Shown: positions 25,750 through 34,547, numbered from the stretch's first letter. The stretch: 64,000 nt of DNA from JALYUM01 sp036688685 (GCF_036688685.1 NZ_JAQQPS010000001.1:62001-126000); one strand, 5' to 3'. The notes: generated from the sequence alone by a model not told the origin. Numbers and translations are program-made.

Positions 25750-27033
25750 ATGAGTGCTATCGTAGACATTATCGGCCGCGAAATTCTTGACTCGCGCGGC
25801 AATCCAACCGTCGAATGCGACGTGCTGCTCGAATCGGGCGTGATGGGCCGTGCGGCTGTGCCGTCGGGCGCGTCGACCGGTTCGCGCGAAGCCATGGAGC
25901 TGCGCGACGGCGATCCAAAGCGTTATTTCGGCAAGGGCGTGCTGCAAGCCTGCGAAAACATCAACACCGAAATCTCCGAAGCCATCATGGGCCTGGACGC
26001 GAACGAGCAAGCTTTCCTCGACCGCACCCTGATCGACCTCGATGGCACCGAAAACAAATCGCGCCTGGGCGCCAACGCCATCCTGGCCGTGTCGATGGCC
26101 GTCGCCAAGGCCGCCGCTGAAGAAGCCGGCCTGCCGCTGTACCGTTATTTCGGCGGCTCCGGCGCGATGCAGATGCCAGTCCCGATGATGAACGTGATCA
26201 ATGGCGGCGCCCACGCCGACAACAACCTGGATATCCAGGAATTCATGATCATCCCGGTCGGCGCACCGAGCTTCAAGGAAGCCGTGCGTTACGGCGCCGA
26301 AGTGTTCCACACGCTGAAAAAGATCCTGCACTCGAAAGGCCTGGCCACCTCGGTCGGCGACGAAGGCGGTTTCGCACCGAACGTGGCCAACCATGAAGAA
26401 GCCATCAAGCTGATCATGCAAGCGATCGAAGAAGCGGGCTATGAAGCCGGCACCCAGATCGCCATCGGGCTCGACTGCGCCGCCAGCGAATTTTACAAAG
26501 ACGGCAAGTACGAACTGGGCGCCGAGGGCATGAGCCTGACCGCGGAACAGTTCACCAACCTGCTGGCCACCTGGTGCGACAAGTACCCGATCATCTCGAT
26601 CGAAGATGCAATGGCCGAAGGCGACTGGGACGGCTGGGCCACGCTGACCGGCGCGCTGGGCAAAAAAGTGCAACTGGTGGGCGACGACCTGTACGTCACC
26701 AACACCAAGATTTTGAAAGAGGGCATCCAGAAGGGCATCGCCAACTCGATCCTCATCAAGATCAACCAGATCGGCACCCTGACCGAGACCTTCGCCGCCA
26801 TCGAAATGGCCAAGCGCGCCGGCTACACGGCCGTCATCTCGCACCGTTCGGGCGAGACCGAGGACTCGACCATCGCCGACATCGCGGTGGGCATGAACGC
26901 GTTGCAGATCAAGACCGGCTCGATGTCGCGTTCGGACCGCATGGCCAAGTACAACCAGTTGCTGCGCATCGAGGAAGACCTGGGCGACATCGCCAGCTAT
27001 CCTGGCCGCGACGCGTTTTACAATCTGAAGTAA
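25750..27033 (+). CDS. eno: Enolase
   Basis: A 427-residue glycolytic enzyme that converts 2-phosphoglycerate to phosphoenolpyruvate; in many bacteria it is also part of the RNA degradosome. Clear motifs are the N-terminal EILDSRGNPTVECDV, substrate-site VPSGASTG, the metal ligands in GLDCAASEF, ISIEDAMAEGDWDGW and LVGDDLYVTN, and the enolase signature LIKINQIGTLTET with SHRSGETED. ATG 25750 is the canonical start (MSAIVDIIGREI); the ORF extends upstream without support. ftsB follows after 57 bases, the standard arrangement in proteobacteria. Confidence 0.98.
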   Translation: MSAIVDIIGREILDSRGNPTVECDVLLESGVMGRAAVPSGASTGSREAMELRDGDPKRYFGKGVLQACENINTEISEAIMGLDANEQAFLDRTLIDLDGTENKSRLGANAILAVSMAVAKAAAEEAGLPLYRYFGGSGAMQMPVPMMNVINGGAHADNNLDIQEFMIIPVGAPSFKEAVRYGAEVFHTLKKILHSKGLATSVGDEGGFAPNVANHEEAIKLIMQAIEEAGYEAGTQIAIGLDCAASEFYKDGKYELGAEGMSLTAEQFTNLLATWCDKYPIISIEDAMAEGDWDGWATLTGALGKKVQLVGDDLYVTNTKILKEGIQKGIANSILIKINQIGTLTETFAAIEMAKRAGYTAVISHRSGETEDSTIADIAVGMNALQIKTGSMSRSDRMAKYNQLLRIEEDLGDIASYPGRDAFYNLK

Positions 27034-27044
27034 TCAGCAACACC

Positions 27045-27079
27045 GGCGTGCAGCCGTTCTGGTTGCACGCCGTTTCTTT
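27045..27079 (+). terminator. Hairpin between eno and ftsB
   Basis: GGCGTGCA pairs with TGCACGCC around an 11-base loop, followed by GTTTCTTT. It looks like a weak or partial terminator that would let some transcription pass into ftsB. Confidence 0.55.
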
Positions 27080-27090
27080 GAAACGCCAGC

Positions 27091-27438
27091 ATGCGCCTCA
27101 TTACCCTCGCCCTCGCAGCTTTGCTGCTGATGATTCAATATCCGCTGTGGATAGGGAAGAATGGCTGGCTGCGCGTGTCCGACCTGGAAACCCAGCTCGA
27201 CGCCAGCCGCCGCAAGACATTGGACATGAAGGCGCGCAACGACAAGCTCGGCTCGGAAGTGCGCGATTTGAAAGAGGGCACGGGCGCGGTCGAAGAACGG
27301 GCGCGCTACGAACTCGGGATGATCAAGCAGAACGAAATCTTCGTGCAGGTGCTGCGCAAGGATGAGCAGCCGAAGGTGTCGATGACGCCGTTGCCGGCGC
27401 CGCCGCCGGTCAAGAACGACAAAAAACCGAAGCAGTAA
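27091..27438 (+). CDS. ftsB: Cell division protein FtsB
   Basis: A 115-residue bitopic protein of the divisome, which forms a complex with FtsL and FtsQ to activate septal peptidoglycan synthesis. Residues 1-18 are a single membrane helix (MRLITLALAALLLMIQYPLW), followed by GKNGWLRVSDLETQL, a conserved FtsB segment. A coiled coil covers about residues 25-65, and the ARYELGMIKQNEIFVQVL segment is typical of the periplasmic end. The C-terminus is Pro/Lys-rich. Location directly after eno supports the call. A second, broken copy lies at 29376-29721. Confidence 0.95.
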   Translation: MRLITLALAALLLMIQYPLWIGKNGWLRVSDLETQLDASRRKTLDMKARNDKLGSEVRDLKEGTGAVEERARYELGMIKQNEIFVQVLRKDEQPKVSMTPLPAPPPVKNDKKPKQ

Positions 27439-27512
27439 GACCGTTTATCGTGCGAATTTCCTTTTGCCTCTCAGGCAGGACGGGCGGCAGCGCCGCACAC
27501 CTGTGAGACAAC

Positions 27513-27547
27513 AAAAAATGGCCCAGAGCATCCCGGGCCATTTTTTT
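27513..27547. terminator. Bidirectional terminator
   Basis: AAAAAATGGCCC pairs with GGGCCATTTTTT around a 10-base loop. It ends ftsB on the plus strand and the chemoreceptor gene on the minus strand. Confidence 0.9.
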
Positions 27548-27565
27548 CGTGTCCTGCTCAATAGA

Positions 27566-29101
27566 TCAGGCAGCAACCCTGAACACTTCCACCTGCCCCG
27601 ACAACTGCTGCGCCCGCTGATGCATCGACTCCGCCGCCGCCGCTGCCTGCTCGACCAGCGCGGCATTTTGCTGCGTCAAATCGTCGATCTGTTTTACGGC
27701 CTGGTTGATTTCGTTGACGCTGACAGCTTGCGTCTCGCTGGCCAGTGAAATGCGTTCGATCAGCGCGCTGACGCCAGAGACGCTCAGCACCAGTTCTTCC
27801 ATCGTTTTGCCCGACTGTTCGACCAGCGCACTGCCGTCGTTGATCTTGCCGACCGACGTCTGGATCAGCGCCTTCACTTCACGCGCCGCGGTGGTGCAGC
27901 GCTGCGCCAGATTGCGCACTTCGGACGCGACAACGGCAAAACCGCGGCCCTGTTCGCCGGCACGGGCCGCTTCCACGGCGGCGTTCAGCGCCAGGATATT
28001 GGTCTGGAAGGCGATGCTGTCGATTACCCCGATGACGTCGACGATGCGGTTCGACGCCTCGTTGATTTCACCCATGGTGTGGGTGACACGGCCGACGATG
28101 GCGCCGCCGCGGCCGGCGATCTCCGATGCTTCGGCGGCCCGGTGATTGGCTTCCTTGGCGTCGAGGGCGTTGCGACCCACGGCGTCGGTCAACTGGACCA
28201 TTGTCGCGACGGTTTGCTCCAGCGAGCTGGCCTGCGATTCGGTGCGGGCCGACAGGTCCTGGTTGCCGCTGGCGATTTCCTGGCTGGTGTGCGAAATTTC
28301 CGAGGCGCCGGAGCGGACGCCACCGACGATGCCGACCAGGCCTTCACGCATATTGCCCAGTGAGACGATGAGCGCGCCGATTTCGTCTTTCGACGCTGTC
28401 GGCAAGTCGGCCGTCAGGTCGCCGGTGGCAACCGCTTCGGCGAATCCCGATGCTTTTTCGAGCGGTTCGACGATGCCACGGGTGACGTGGTAGCCGAGGA
28501 TGGTGCCGAGCAGCACGGCTAGGGCGGCGATCACATACATCAGGGTGCGGGAGGTGGCGGTGACGACGTCGACGTGCTTGCTGGCGGCCGCCAGCTGACC
28601 ATCGATGCGGTTGATGACGGTGTCGAGTTCGGCGACGATACGGCGGCGCAGCGGACTGCATTCTTCGACCAGGAACTTGCCGAATTCTTTCATCTGGTTG
28701 GCGTCGCGGAAGGTGCGCGGCTTCTTCAGGGCTCCGGCCATCGTCTGCAAATCCCGGTTGGCGAGATCGAAGTCCTGCGTCCCACTCAGCACGGGCGTCA
28801 ACTTGTCGAGCCGGTTCAAGACGATGGCCGATTGCTGGTCCAGCATATTCAGTTCGCGCTCAGCATCTTCTTTTGTTTCGTAGATGTACGCATTGCGCGC
28901 AGCGATGCCGGTCTGGTCGAGCGCTTCGCGTAGTTCGTAAAGGGGCGCGAGCTGCGTCGTGCGGATGAGGCGTTCCGCATCCACTACTGCTGTTACTTCG
29001 CCCATGCGATAAATGGCAAAGGCCGTCAACGCCAGGGTCAGGAGAACAAGTGCGCCGAAGGCGAAGGCGAGGCGTGCGCCGATTTTGTATGTGCTGGACA
29101 T
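27566..29101 (-). CDS. Methyl-accepting chemotaxis protein (four-helix-bundle sensor)
   Basis: A 511-residue chemoreceptor. The first membrane helix spans about residues 10-30 (LAFAFGALVLLTLALTAFAI). The periplasmic sensor (about 35-185) has the pattern of the Tar-type four-helix bundle 4HB_MCP_1. The second helix is LMYVIAALAVLLGTILGY. HAMP and the signalling coiled coil follow, with the invariant tip IDSIAFQTNILALNAAVEAARAGEQ and RNLAQRC. Unlike the receptor at 19017 it has no long tail and no pentapeptide tether, ending VEVFRVAA. I chose ATG 29101 because the remaining 5' part of the frame up to 29503 is out of character. It sits between the intact ftsB and its broken copy. Confidence 0.95.
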   Translation of the reverse strand: MSSTYKIGARLAFAFGALVLLTLALTAFAIYRMGEVTAVVDAERLIRTTQLAPLYELREALDQTGIAARNAYIYETKEDAERELNMLDQQSAIVLNRLDKLTPVLSGTQDFDLANRDLQTMAGALKKPRTFRDANQMKEFGKFLVEECSPLRRRIVAELDTVINRIDGQLAAASKHVDVVTATSRTLMYVIAALAVLLGTILGYHVTRGIVEPLEKASGFAEAVATGDLTADLPTASKDEIGALIVSLGNMREGLVGIVGGVRSGASEISHTSQEIASGNQDLSARTESQASSLEQTVATMVQLTDAVGRNALDAKEANHRAAEASEIAGRGGAIVGRVTHTMGEINEASNRIVDVIGVIDSIAFQTNILALNAAVEAARAGEQGRGFAVVASEVRNLAQRCTTAAREVKALIQTSVGKINDGSALVEQSGKTMEELVLSVSGVSALIERISLASETQAVSVNEINQAVKQIDDLTQQNAALVEQAAAAAESMHQRAQQLSGQVEVFRVAA

Positions 29102-29375
29102 GGTCGTTGAACCTGGTTGGTCGCGATTCAACAATGGTAGCGTCCATTCGGCAAATTCAGTAATTCTTTCTGGAAAGGTCGTAAGCCTTGTTGCCGTGAT
29201 GAGACATTTACTAGGAGAAACGAGCCAGTCAAGCCTATCTTCCAGGAGCATACATACCGCACTGGTCGAGCGCCGATGCATGCTGGCGTTCATAAACCGC
29301 AAAGTCAGACACTGGTACGGGTTTTGTAGCAGGTTTCGGTAAAAACGCGCGCGATAAAAACCCCGTGGGCGCAGC

Positions 29376-29721
29376 ATGCGCCTCATTACCCTCGCCTCGC
29401 AGCTTTGCTGCTGATGATTCAATATCCGCTGTGGATAGGGAAAAATGGCTGATGTGCGTCTCCGACCTGGAAACCCAGCCCGACGCCAGCCGCCGCAAGA
29501 CACTGGACATGAAGGCGCGCAACGACAAGCTCGGCTCGGAAGTGCGCGATTTGAAAGAGGGCACGGGCGCGGTCGAAGAACGGGCGCGCTACGAACTCGG
29601 GAAGATCAAGCAGAACGAAATCTTCGTGCAGGTCCTGCGCAAGGATGAGCAGCCCAAGGTGTCGATGACGCCGTTGCCGGTGCCGCCGCCAGTCAAGAGC
29701 GACAAAAAACCAAAGCCTTAA
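29376..29721 (+). pseudogene. Frameshifted second copy of ftsB
   Basis: This stretch is a near-identical repeat of 27091-27438, from the start codon to the stop. Two single-base deletions disrupt it. One is in the run CTCGCCCTCGC, reduced to CTCGCCTCGC, which ends the frame after MRLITLA. The other is just after the AATGGCTG stretch, where GGCTGGCTGCGCG has become GGCTGATGTGCG. The length is 346 bases against 348 in the intact gene. An ATG at 29452 could give 89 residues (MCVSDLETQPDASRRK onward), but this lacks the membrane helix that FtsB needs. Homology stops almost exactly at the ends of the reading frame. Confidence 0.85.
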
Positions 29722-29817
29722 GCCGATTCGTTCGTCGCATCGTTGAGATCGCGTAATCGCACATTTTCGAACTTCGCTAGTTTGGGTCATTTCCGTCACT
29801 TTTTACAAGGGATAGCG

Positions 29818-30522
29818 ATGACCCAGATGCCAAAAACAGATAGCCAGATCGATTTTGAAAACGCCATCAAGGCGCTGGAGGCGCAAGCCGCCAACCTTGG
29901 TGCGCATCTGACAATTGATTCCGCCGCACGCCAGGCTTACACGCGCGAGATTGCAACCATGGCTGATGGCCTGCGCCGCGATGCCGTCAGTGGAAAAATT
30001 ACCTGGGCGCAGGCAGCACAGCAAGCGCAAGAGACACGCAATCTCGTCATGGAAGCGATCAGATTGCGCAGCACACCAGTCGGTCGTTCCTTCGCTCAAA
30101 AATTGAAGCCGACGGGATTTTCATTAAATGAACTCATCGCGAAGCAGGCCGGGAAAATGTACGGCAAGTCAGTCATTTTTTCGAGACTGACCCTTACCCA
30201 GAAAAACAAAATCTATGCCGCGGTTGTTGCTGCGGCCGGACGATCAAATGTAAAAGTGAGCGCTGCACTGGCCCGGATGGCATTTTCCGGGCGAAGTCTG
30301 CTGATCCTGTCGCTCGGGATTTCGACGTACACCATTGCGACTTCCACCGATAAAGTTGCTGCTGCAAAAAAGGAAGCGCTTGTGACCGGCAGTAGTGTCG
30401 CTGGAGGAATCGCCGGCGGGGCACTTGCGGGTCTTGCCTGCGGGCCAGGTGCACCTGTCTGTGTAACGGTCGGAGCATTCGTGGGCGGCGCGCTGGCCGC
30501 GTACAGTGCTGGATTTCTCTGA
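29818..30522 (+). CDS. Putative membrane-acting toxin/effector with glycine-zipper hairpin
   Basis: A 234-residue protein with no signal peptide. Residues 1-150 are mostly helical and polar. A first hydrophobic segment lies near residues 160-178 (GRSLLILSLGISTYTIAT) and is followed by a lysine-rich turn (DKVAAAKKEA). The C-terminus (about 190-234) is a glycine zipper: VAGGIAGGALAGLACGPGAP, then VCVTVGAFVGGALAAYSAGF. This layout, helical body plus Gly/Ala hairpin at the very end, resembles pore-forming or membrane-inserting effectors such as those delivered by type VI secretion. The base composition is lower in GC than its neighbours. A second small gene starts 12 bases later and may encode immunity. 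No secretion genes adjoin it, so function is inference. Confidence 0.55.
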   Translation: MTQMPKTDSQIDFENAIKALEAQAANLGAHLTIDSAARQAYTREIATMADGLRRDAVSGKITWAQAAQQAQETRNLVMEAIRLRSTPVGRSFAQKLKPTGFSLNELIAKQAGKMYGKSVIFSRLTLTQKNKIYAAVVAAAGRSNVKVSAALARMAFSGRSLLILSLGISTYTIATSTDKVAAAKKEALVTGSSVAGGIAGGALAGLACGPGAPVCVTVGAFVGGALAAYSAGFL

Positions 30523-30534
30523 TCGCGTTGCAGC

Positions 30535-31017
30535 ATGATGCTTCTCTCACCATCCGATTTTTCCCTGCGCCTGTTGCGTCAGCCGTCAAATGACACCACA
30601 GCTTCAGGTGAGCTGATCATCAAAGGCAAGCCCAGCGGAAAAATGATCGACTGTGCAGTGCTGGAGGCGGCGCTCGAATGGAACGGCATGATACTGGCGT
30701 TTTTTACGGATGGTGTTCCATACGAAGAGTTTTTGCAGATGGTTTTGTTCGACCAAAAACTTGCGGTGGTCGACTCTGCCCGATTGGGCGCCACGTACTC
30801 GACCGGTGTATTTTCCGACCTTGTGCTATGCCCCCCGGACGAGGTGCGCTTTCGCTTTATTGGTGGCATTACATGGACGCTGCAGCTGATGGACCGGCCA
30901 CGCTTTGTGCTGCCCTTTGTTTCGGATCCGACTGGCGTGTCGCGCCCGTTTGGCTTTGTTCGCCGTTTCAAGGTGATCGGAACGCCATTGCCGGATACCG
31001 GCATGTCGCCCGGATAA
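30535..31017 (+). CDS. Unknown protein, candidate immunity partner
   Basis: A 160-residue protein I do not recognise. It starts MMLLSPSDFSLRLLRQPSND and is predicted mainly beta-stranded, with alternating hydrophobic residues and no signal peptide or membrane helix. Two cysteines are present, in MIDCAVLEAAL and DLVLCPPDEV. The start could be either of two adjacent ATGs at 30535 and 30538; neither has a strong ribosome site, so translation may depend on the gene upstream. It lies 12 bases after the glycine-zipper gene, on the same strand and with the same low GC. The pairing suggests an immunity or chaperone role for the upstream product. That is inference from position only. Confidence 0.55.
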   Translation: MMLLSPSDFSLRLLRQPSNDTTASGELIIKGKPSGKMIDCAVLEAALEWNGMILAFFTDGVPYEEFLQMVLFDQKLAVVDSARLGATYSTGVFSDLVLCPPDEVRFRFIGGITWTLQLMDRPRFVLPFVSDPTGVSRPFGFVRRFKVIGTPLPDTGMSPG

Positions 31018-31094
31018 AAAGGTGGCGCGGCCCCACAACCGCTGCGCCCGCTGCTGCATCGACCCGGGCGCTGCCCGCTAGGGGCTAGCCTCAG

Positions 31095-32078
31095 TTAGTG
31101 CTTGCTGTCACTGGCCGGCAGCAAGGTCGCCACCGGCGCCTCCACCGCAAACAGCTGCGCGCAGTCGACCTTGTCGAAGTCGTAATGCTTGCCGCAGAAA
31201 TCGCAGTTGATGCCGAGGTGTCCGAGGTCAGTCAGCGCATCTTCCACTTCCGCCTCGCCCAGCATTTTCAGCATATTCCCGACCTTTTCGCGTGTGCAGC
31301 TGCAGTGGAAGGCCGGGTGGGCCGGGTCGAATACGCGGATCGTCTCTTCCCAGAACAGGCGCTGCATCAGCGTGTTGATGTCGGTGCTCAGCAACTCTTC
31401 CTGTTTCAGGGTCGACGCCAGCATGACGGCGCGGTTCCAGGTTTCCAGGTCGTCTTCTTCGCTCGATTGTTCGACCTGGTCATCCTTGCCGCTGTGACGC
31501 GGCAATTTCTGCAATAACAGGCCGCGCGAAATACCGTCGTTCGCGCCCAGCCACAGGCGCGTGTCCATCTGCTCGGAACGCAGCATGTAGTTTTCGATGA
31601 CGGTCGCCATGTTCTCGCCGTCGAGCGGCACGATGCCCTGGTAGGGTTGCTGGCCCGGCATCTTGTCCTGCGGGTCGAGCGTGATGACGAAGCGGCCTTT
31701 GCCATTCTGGTTGAGCAGGTCGATCAGCGTGGCGTTGTCATCGATGACGACGTCTTCCGCCAGCTTCGCGGTGGCGCGCATTTTGAGGTTGGCGTCGCAT
31801 TCGACCACCATCAGGCGCACTGGCCCGTCGCCATGAATCTGCATGATGATCGCGCCGTTAAATTTCAGGTTGGCCGAGAGCAGGGCGGCCGCGGCCACCA
31901 TTTCGCCCAGCACCGTGCGTACCGCTGGCGGGTAATTGTGGCGGTTCTGGATTTCGCGCCAGGTGTCGGAAATTTCGACCAGCTCGCCGCGCACGGCGGC
32001 ATTGTCGAAAATAAATTTCTGCAGGGTATCGGTACTGACCGGGGTCAGCGTAATACTTTCATGGGTGTCGTTGCTCAT
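31095..32078 (-). CDS. hslO: Redox-regulated chaperone Hsp33
   Basis: A 327-residue cytoplasmic chaperone activated by oxidative unfolding. The zinc-binding switch is intact: CSC at residues 259-261 and CDFC at 292-295, the CxC-x(27-32)-CxxC motif. The N-terminal core has the family segments VLGEMVAAAALLSANLKF and IMQIHGDGPVRLMVVE. Under oxidation the four cysteines form disulfides, zinc is released and the protein becomes a holdase. It starts 4 bases after the stop of the gamma-carbonic anhydrase gene, so the two share an operon. The length is slightly above the E. coli protein (about 292). Confidence 0.97.
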   Translation of the reverse strand: MSNDTHESITLTPVSTDTLQKFIFDNAAVRGELVEISDTWREIQNRHNYPPAVRTVLGEMVAAAALLSANLKFNGAIIMQIHGDGPVRLMVVECDANLKMRATAKLAEDVVIDDNATLIDLLNQNGKGRFVITLDPQDKMPGQQPYQGIVPLDGENMATVIENYMLRSEQMDTRLWLGANDGISRGLLLQKLPRHSGKDDQVEQSSEEDDLETWNRAVMLASTLKQEELLSTDINTLMQRLFWEETIRVFDPAHPAFHCSCTREKVGNMLKMLGEAEVEDALTDLGHLGINCDFCGKHYDFDKVDCAQLFAVEAPVATLLPASDSKH

Positions 32079-32082
32079 CGGT

Positions 32083-32607
32083 TTATCCTATTTTTTTGAG
32101 TTGAGTCTTGAACAGCTGGCCACGCGCAACATAGCTGGCGGCGTTGCCTTGCAAGCGCTGAATATCTTCTGCGCCAAGCGTGCGCACCACCTTGGCCGGG
32201 GCGCCGACGATCAGCGAGTAATCGGGAAATTCCTTGTTCTCCGTGACCAGCGCGCCGGCGCCGACCAGGCAACCTTTGCCGATCTTTGCGCCATTCAGGA
32301 TCACGGCCTGGATGCCGATCAGCGACCCGTCGCCAATCGTGCAGCCGTGCAGCATGGCCTGGTGGCCAATCGTGACGCCTTCACCGATCGTCATCGGATA
32401 GCCGAGGTCGGTGTGCATCACGGTGCCTTCCTGGACGTTGCTGTTGGCGCCGATGGTGATGCGTTCGTTGTCGCCGCGAATCGTCACGCCATCCCACACC
32501 GATACGTTCTCCGCCAAAGTGACCTTGCCGATCAGGTTGGCGGAATCGGCCACGTACGCCGTTGCGGCAATGCTTGGAGCGTGTTCGCCCAACTGGTAAA
32601 TGGCCAT
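32083..32607 (-). CDS. Gamma-carbonic anhydrase family protein
   Basis: A 174-residue left-handed beta-helix protein with hexapeptide repeats (IGKVTLAENVSVWDGVTIRG, then IGANSNVQEGTVMHTD). The histidines expected to bind the metal are present in HTD, IGHQAMLHGC. The family (YrdA/PaaY type) forms trimers in the cytoplasm; some members have carbonic anhydrase activity and others are inactive or hydrolyse thioesters. The NVQEGTVMHTDLGYPMTIG segment is nearly invariant. It is the first gene of a two-gene operon with hslO and is divergent from the alpha/beta hydrolase gene. Confidence 0.92.
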   Translation of the reverse strand: MAIYQLGEHAPSIAATAYVADSANLIGKVTLAENVSVWDGVTIRGDNERITIGANSNVQEGTVMHTDLGYPMTIGEGVTIGHQAMLHGCTIGDGSLIGIQAVILNGAKIGKGCLVGAGALVTENKEFPDYSLIVGAPAKVVRTLGAEDIQRLQGNAASYVARGQLFKTQLKKIG

Positions 32608-32737
32608 GGAGATCTCGCTGGAAAGGAATGAGGGGAAGATGCTATTTTACGCTTCGGGGAAAGATGGGGCTGCTCAGGCAAATATCAATGTCTCGCGTAT
32701 AATTGCACGGTCGTTCTTTTTTACTCCAGGATCCGCC

Positions 32738-33622
32738 ATGACGCCTTCCCGTACCGAATTTCTGACCGTCCGCGGCCTGCGCACCCACGTGCGCCACTGG
32801 GGCCGCGCGGGCGCACCCAAGCTGTTCATGGTGCATGGCTGGATGGACGTGGGGGCGTCGTTCCAGTTCGTCGTCGATTGCCTGCAAGGCGACTGGCACG
32901 TCATCGCACCCGACTGGCGCGGCTTCGGCCTGACCGAACGTATCCAGGGCGACACCTACTGGTTCCCCGATTACCTGGCCGACCTCGAGGTATTGCTCGA
33001 CCACTACGCGCCGGGCGAAGCGGTCAATCTGCTCGGGCACAGCATGGGCGGCAATATCGCCAGCCTGTATGCGGGCGTGCGGCCCGAACGCATCCGCGCG
33101 CTGATCAACCTGGAAGGGTTCGGCCTGCCGGCCAGCAAACCGGAACAGGCGCCGCGCCGTTTTGCCAAGTGGCTAGACGAACTGAAGGAGCCGGCCACGA
33201 TGCGCGGCTATGCCGACCTCGGTGCGGTGGCAGCGCGCCTGCGCAAGACCAATCCGCGCCTGCCGCCCGAGCGCGCGGCTTTCCTGGCGCAGCACTGGTC
33301 GGCGCAGAACGCCGCCGGCGAGTGGGAAATCCTGGGCGATCCGGCGCACAAGCGCAGCGGCCCGCTGCTCTACCAGGCCGAGGAAATCCTGGCCTGCTGG
33401 CGCCAGATCACCGCGCCGGTGCTGTGGGTGGAGGCGGACGACACCAATATGTGGCAGTGGATGGGGCCGAAAGAGCAGGCGCGCATCGAAGTCGATCGGC
33501 GCCTGGGACAGCTGCAACACGTCACCGCGCGCATGATGCCGGACGCGGGGCACATGCTGCATCACGACCAGCCGCAGTTGCTGGCCGAGATGATTGAGTC
33601 TTTCTTGCGTAACGTTGTGTGA
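32738..33622 (+). CDS. Alpha/beta-fold hydrolase
   Basis: A 294-residue hydrolase with the full catalytic set. The oxyanion loop is VHGWMDVGASF, the nucleophile elbow GHSMGG contains Ser102, and the catalytic histidine lies in DAGHMLHHDQP near the C-terminus. A conserved aspartate or glutamate appears in the LWVEADDTN segment. A helical lid covers about residues 135-200. It resembles general carboxylesterases and epoxide-hydrolase-like proteins, and no substrate is evident. ATG 32738 is chosen because MTPSRTEFLTVRGL is a normal N-terminus; a TATAAT lies 35 bases upstream at 32698-32703. Confidence 0.88.
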   Translation: MTPSRTEFLTVRGLRTHVRHWGRAGAPKLFMVHGWMDVGASFQFVVDCLQGDWHVIAPDWRGFGLTERIQGDTYWFPDYLADLEVLLDHYAPGEAVNLLGHSMGGNIASLYAGVRPERIRALINLEGFGLPASKPEQAPRRFAKWLDELKEPATMRGYADLGAVAARLRKTNPRLPPERAAFLAQHWSAQNAAGEWEILGDPAHKRSGPLLYQAEEILACWRQITAPVLWVEADDTNMWQWMGPKEQARIEVDRRLGQLQHVTARMMPDAGHMLHHDQPQLLAEMIESFLRNVV

Positions 33623-33697
33623 AGCGCACATGCGTTCGCGTCTGGGAGTAGCCTGCCGTACAATGAAGCTTCCCTCACTGAAGCGCTTGGATCCATA

Positions 33698-34528
33698 TTG
33701 AAAGTCGACCTGCACTGCCATTCCAACGTTTCCGACGGCGTCCTGACGCCCGCCGGGGTGGCGGCGTATGCGCACCAGGCCGGTGTCGACGTCTGGGCCC
33801 TGACCGACCACGACGAGATCGGCGGCGTTGCCGCTGCGCGCGTTGCGGCAACCGGCCTGGGCATGCGCTTTGTCGCCGGCGTGGAAATTTCCATCACCTG
33901 GGCCAACCAGACCGTCCACATTGTCGGCCTGCAGATCGACGAAACCAATGCGGCATTGAAGGCCGGGCTGGCGGCCACGCGCGCCGGACGCGATGCGCGC
34001 GGGCGCGAGATCGCGGCCCAGCTGGAAGCGGCCGGCTACCCGGGCGCCTACGAGGGCGCGCTGGCATACGTCGGCAACCCCGACCTGATGTCGCGCACCC
34101 ACTTTGCCCGTTACCTGGTGGCGTCAGGCGCCTGCGCAAATACCAGCGAGGTGTTCCGCAAGTTCCTCACCGAAGGCAAGCCGGGCTATGTGCCGCACCG
34201 CTGGGCTTCCCTGACCGAAGCAGTGGGCTGGATTCGCGCCGCCGGCGGGATTGCGGTGGTGGCGCATCCGGGTCGCTACAACTTCAGCCCGGTGGCCGAA
34301 GCGGCGTTGCTCGACGAATTCAAGCAGCTCGGCGGCACTGCCATCGAAGTGGTGACCGGCAGCCACACGCCGGACCAGTACGCCATCTACGCCGAGGTCG
34401 CGAAGCGCAACGGCTTCCTGGCCTCGCGCGGCACTGACTTCCATGCGCCGGGCGAAGCGCGCGTCGAGTTCGACAAGCTGCCGCCTTTGCCGGCTGGCGT
34501 GACGCCGGTTTGGCACGATTGGTATTAA
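33698..34528 (+). CDS. PHP-domain 3',5'-nucleoside bisphosphate phosphatase (YciV/RnaAM-like)
   Basis: A 276-residue metal-dependent phosphoesterase. The N-terminal PHP signature is KVDLHCHSNVSDGVLTP, followed by ALTDHDEIGG and the late metal ligands in VVAHPGRYNF and GTDFHAPGEAR. The E. coli relative YciV (TrpH, RnaAM) removes the 3'-phosphate from pAp-type nucleotides and acts as a 5'-3' exonuclease on short RNA, including 5S rRNA maturation. The start appears to be TTG at 33698, since the PHP signature begins at once and no nearer ATG or GTG exists. Its place upstream of a YciO-like gene matches the conserved yciV-yciO neighbourhood. Confidence 0.9.
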   Translation: MKVDLHCHSNVSDGVLTPAGVAAYAHQAGVDVWALTDHDEIGGVAAARVAATGLGMRFVAGVEISITWANQTVHIVGLQIDETNAALKAGLAATRAGRDARGREIAAQLEAAGYPGAYEGALAYVGNPDLMSRTHFARYLVASGACANTSEVFRKFLTEGKPGYVPHRWASLTEAVGWIRAAGGIAVVAHPGRYNFSPVAEAALLDEFKQLGGTAIEVVTGSHTPDQYAIYAEVAKRNGFLASRGTDFHAPGEARVEFDKLPPLPAGVTPVWHDWY

Positions 34529-34547
34529 ACTACCAACTGCATCAGCA

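Noticed and set aside
29365..29451. N-terminal extension of the broken ftsB frame as a new protein start
   Set aside because: It is the out-of-frame translation of the ftsB membrane helix, caused by a one-base deletion.
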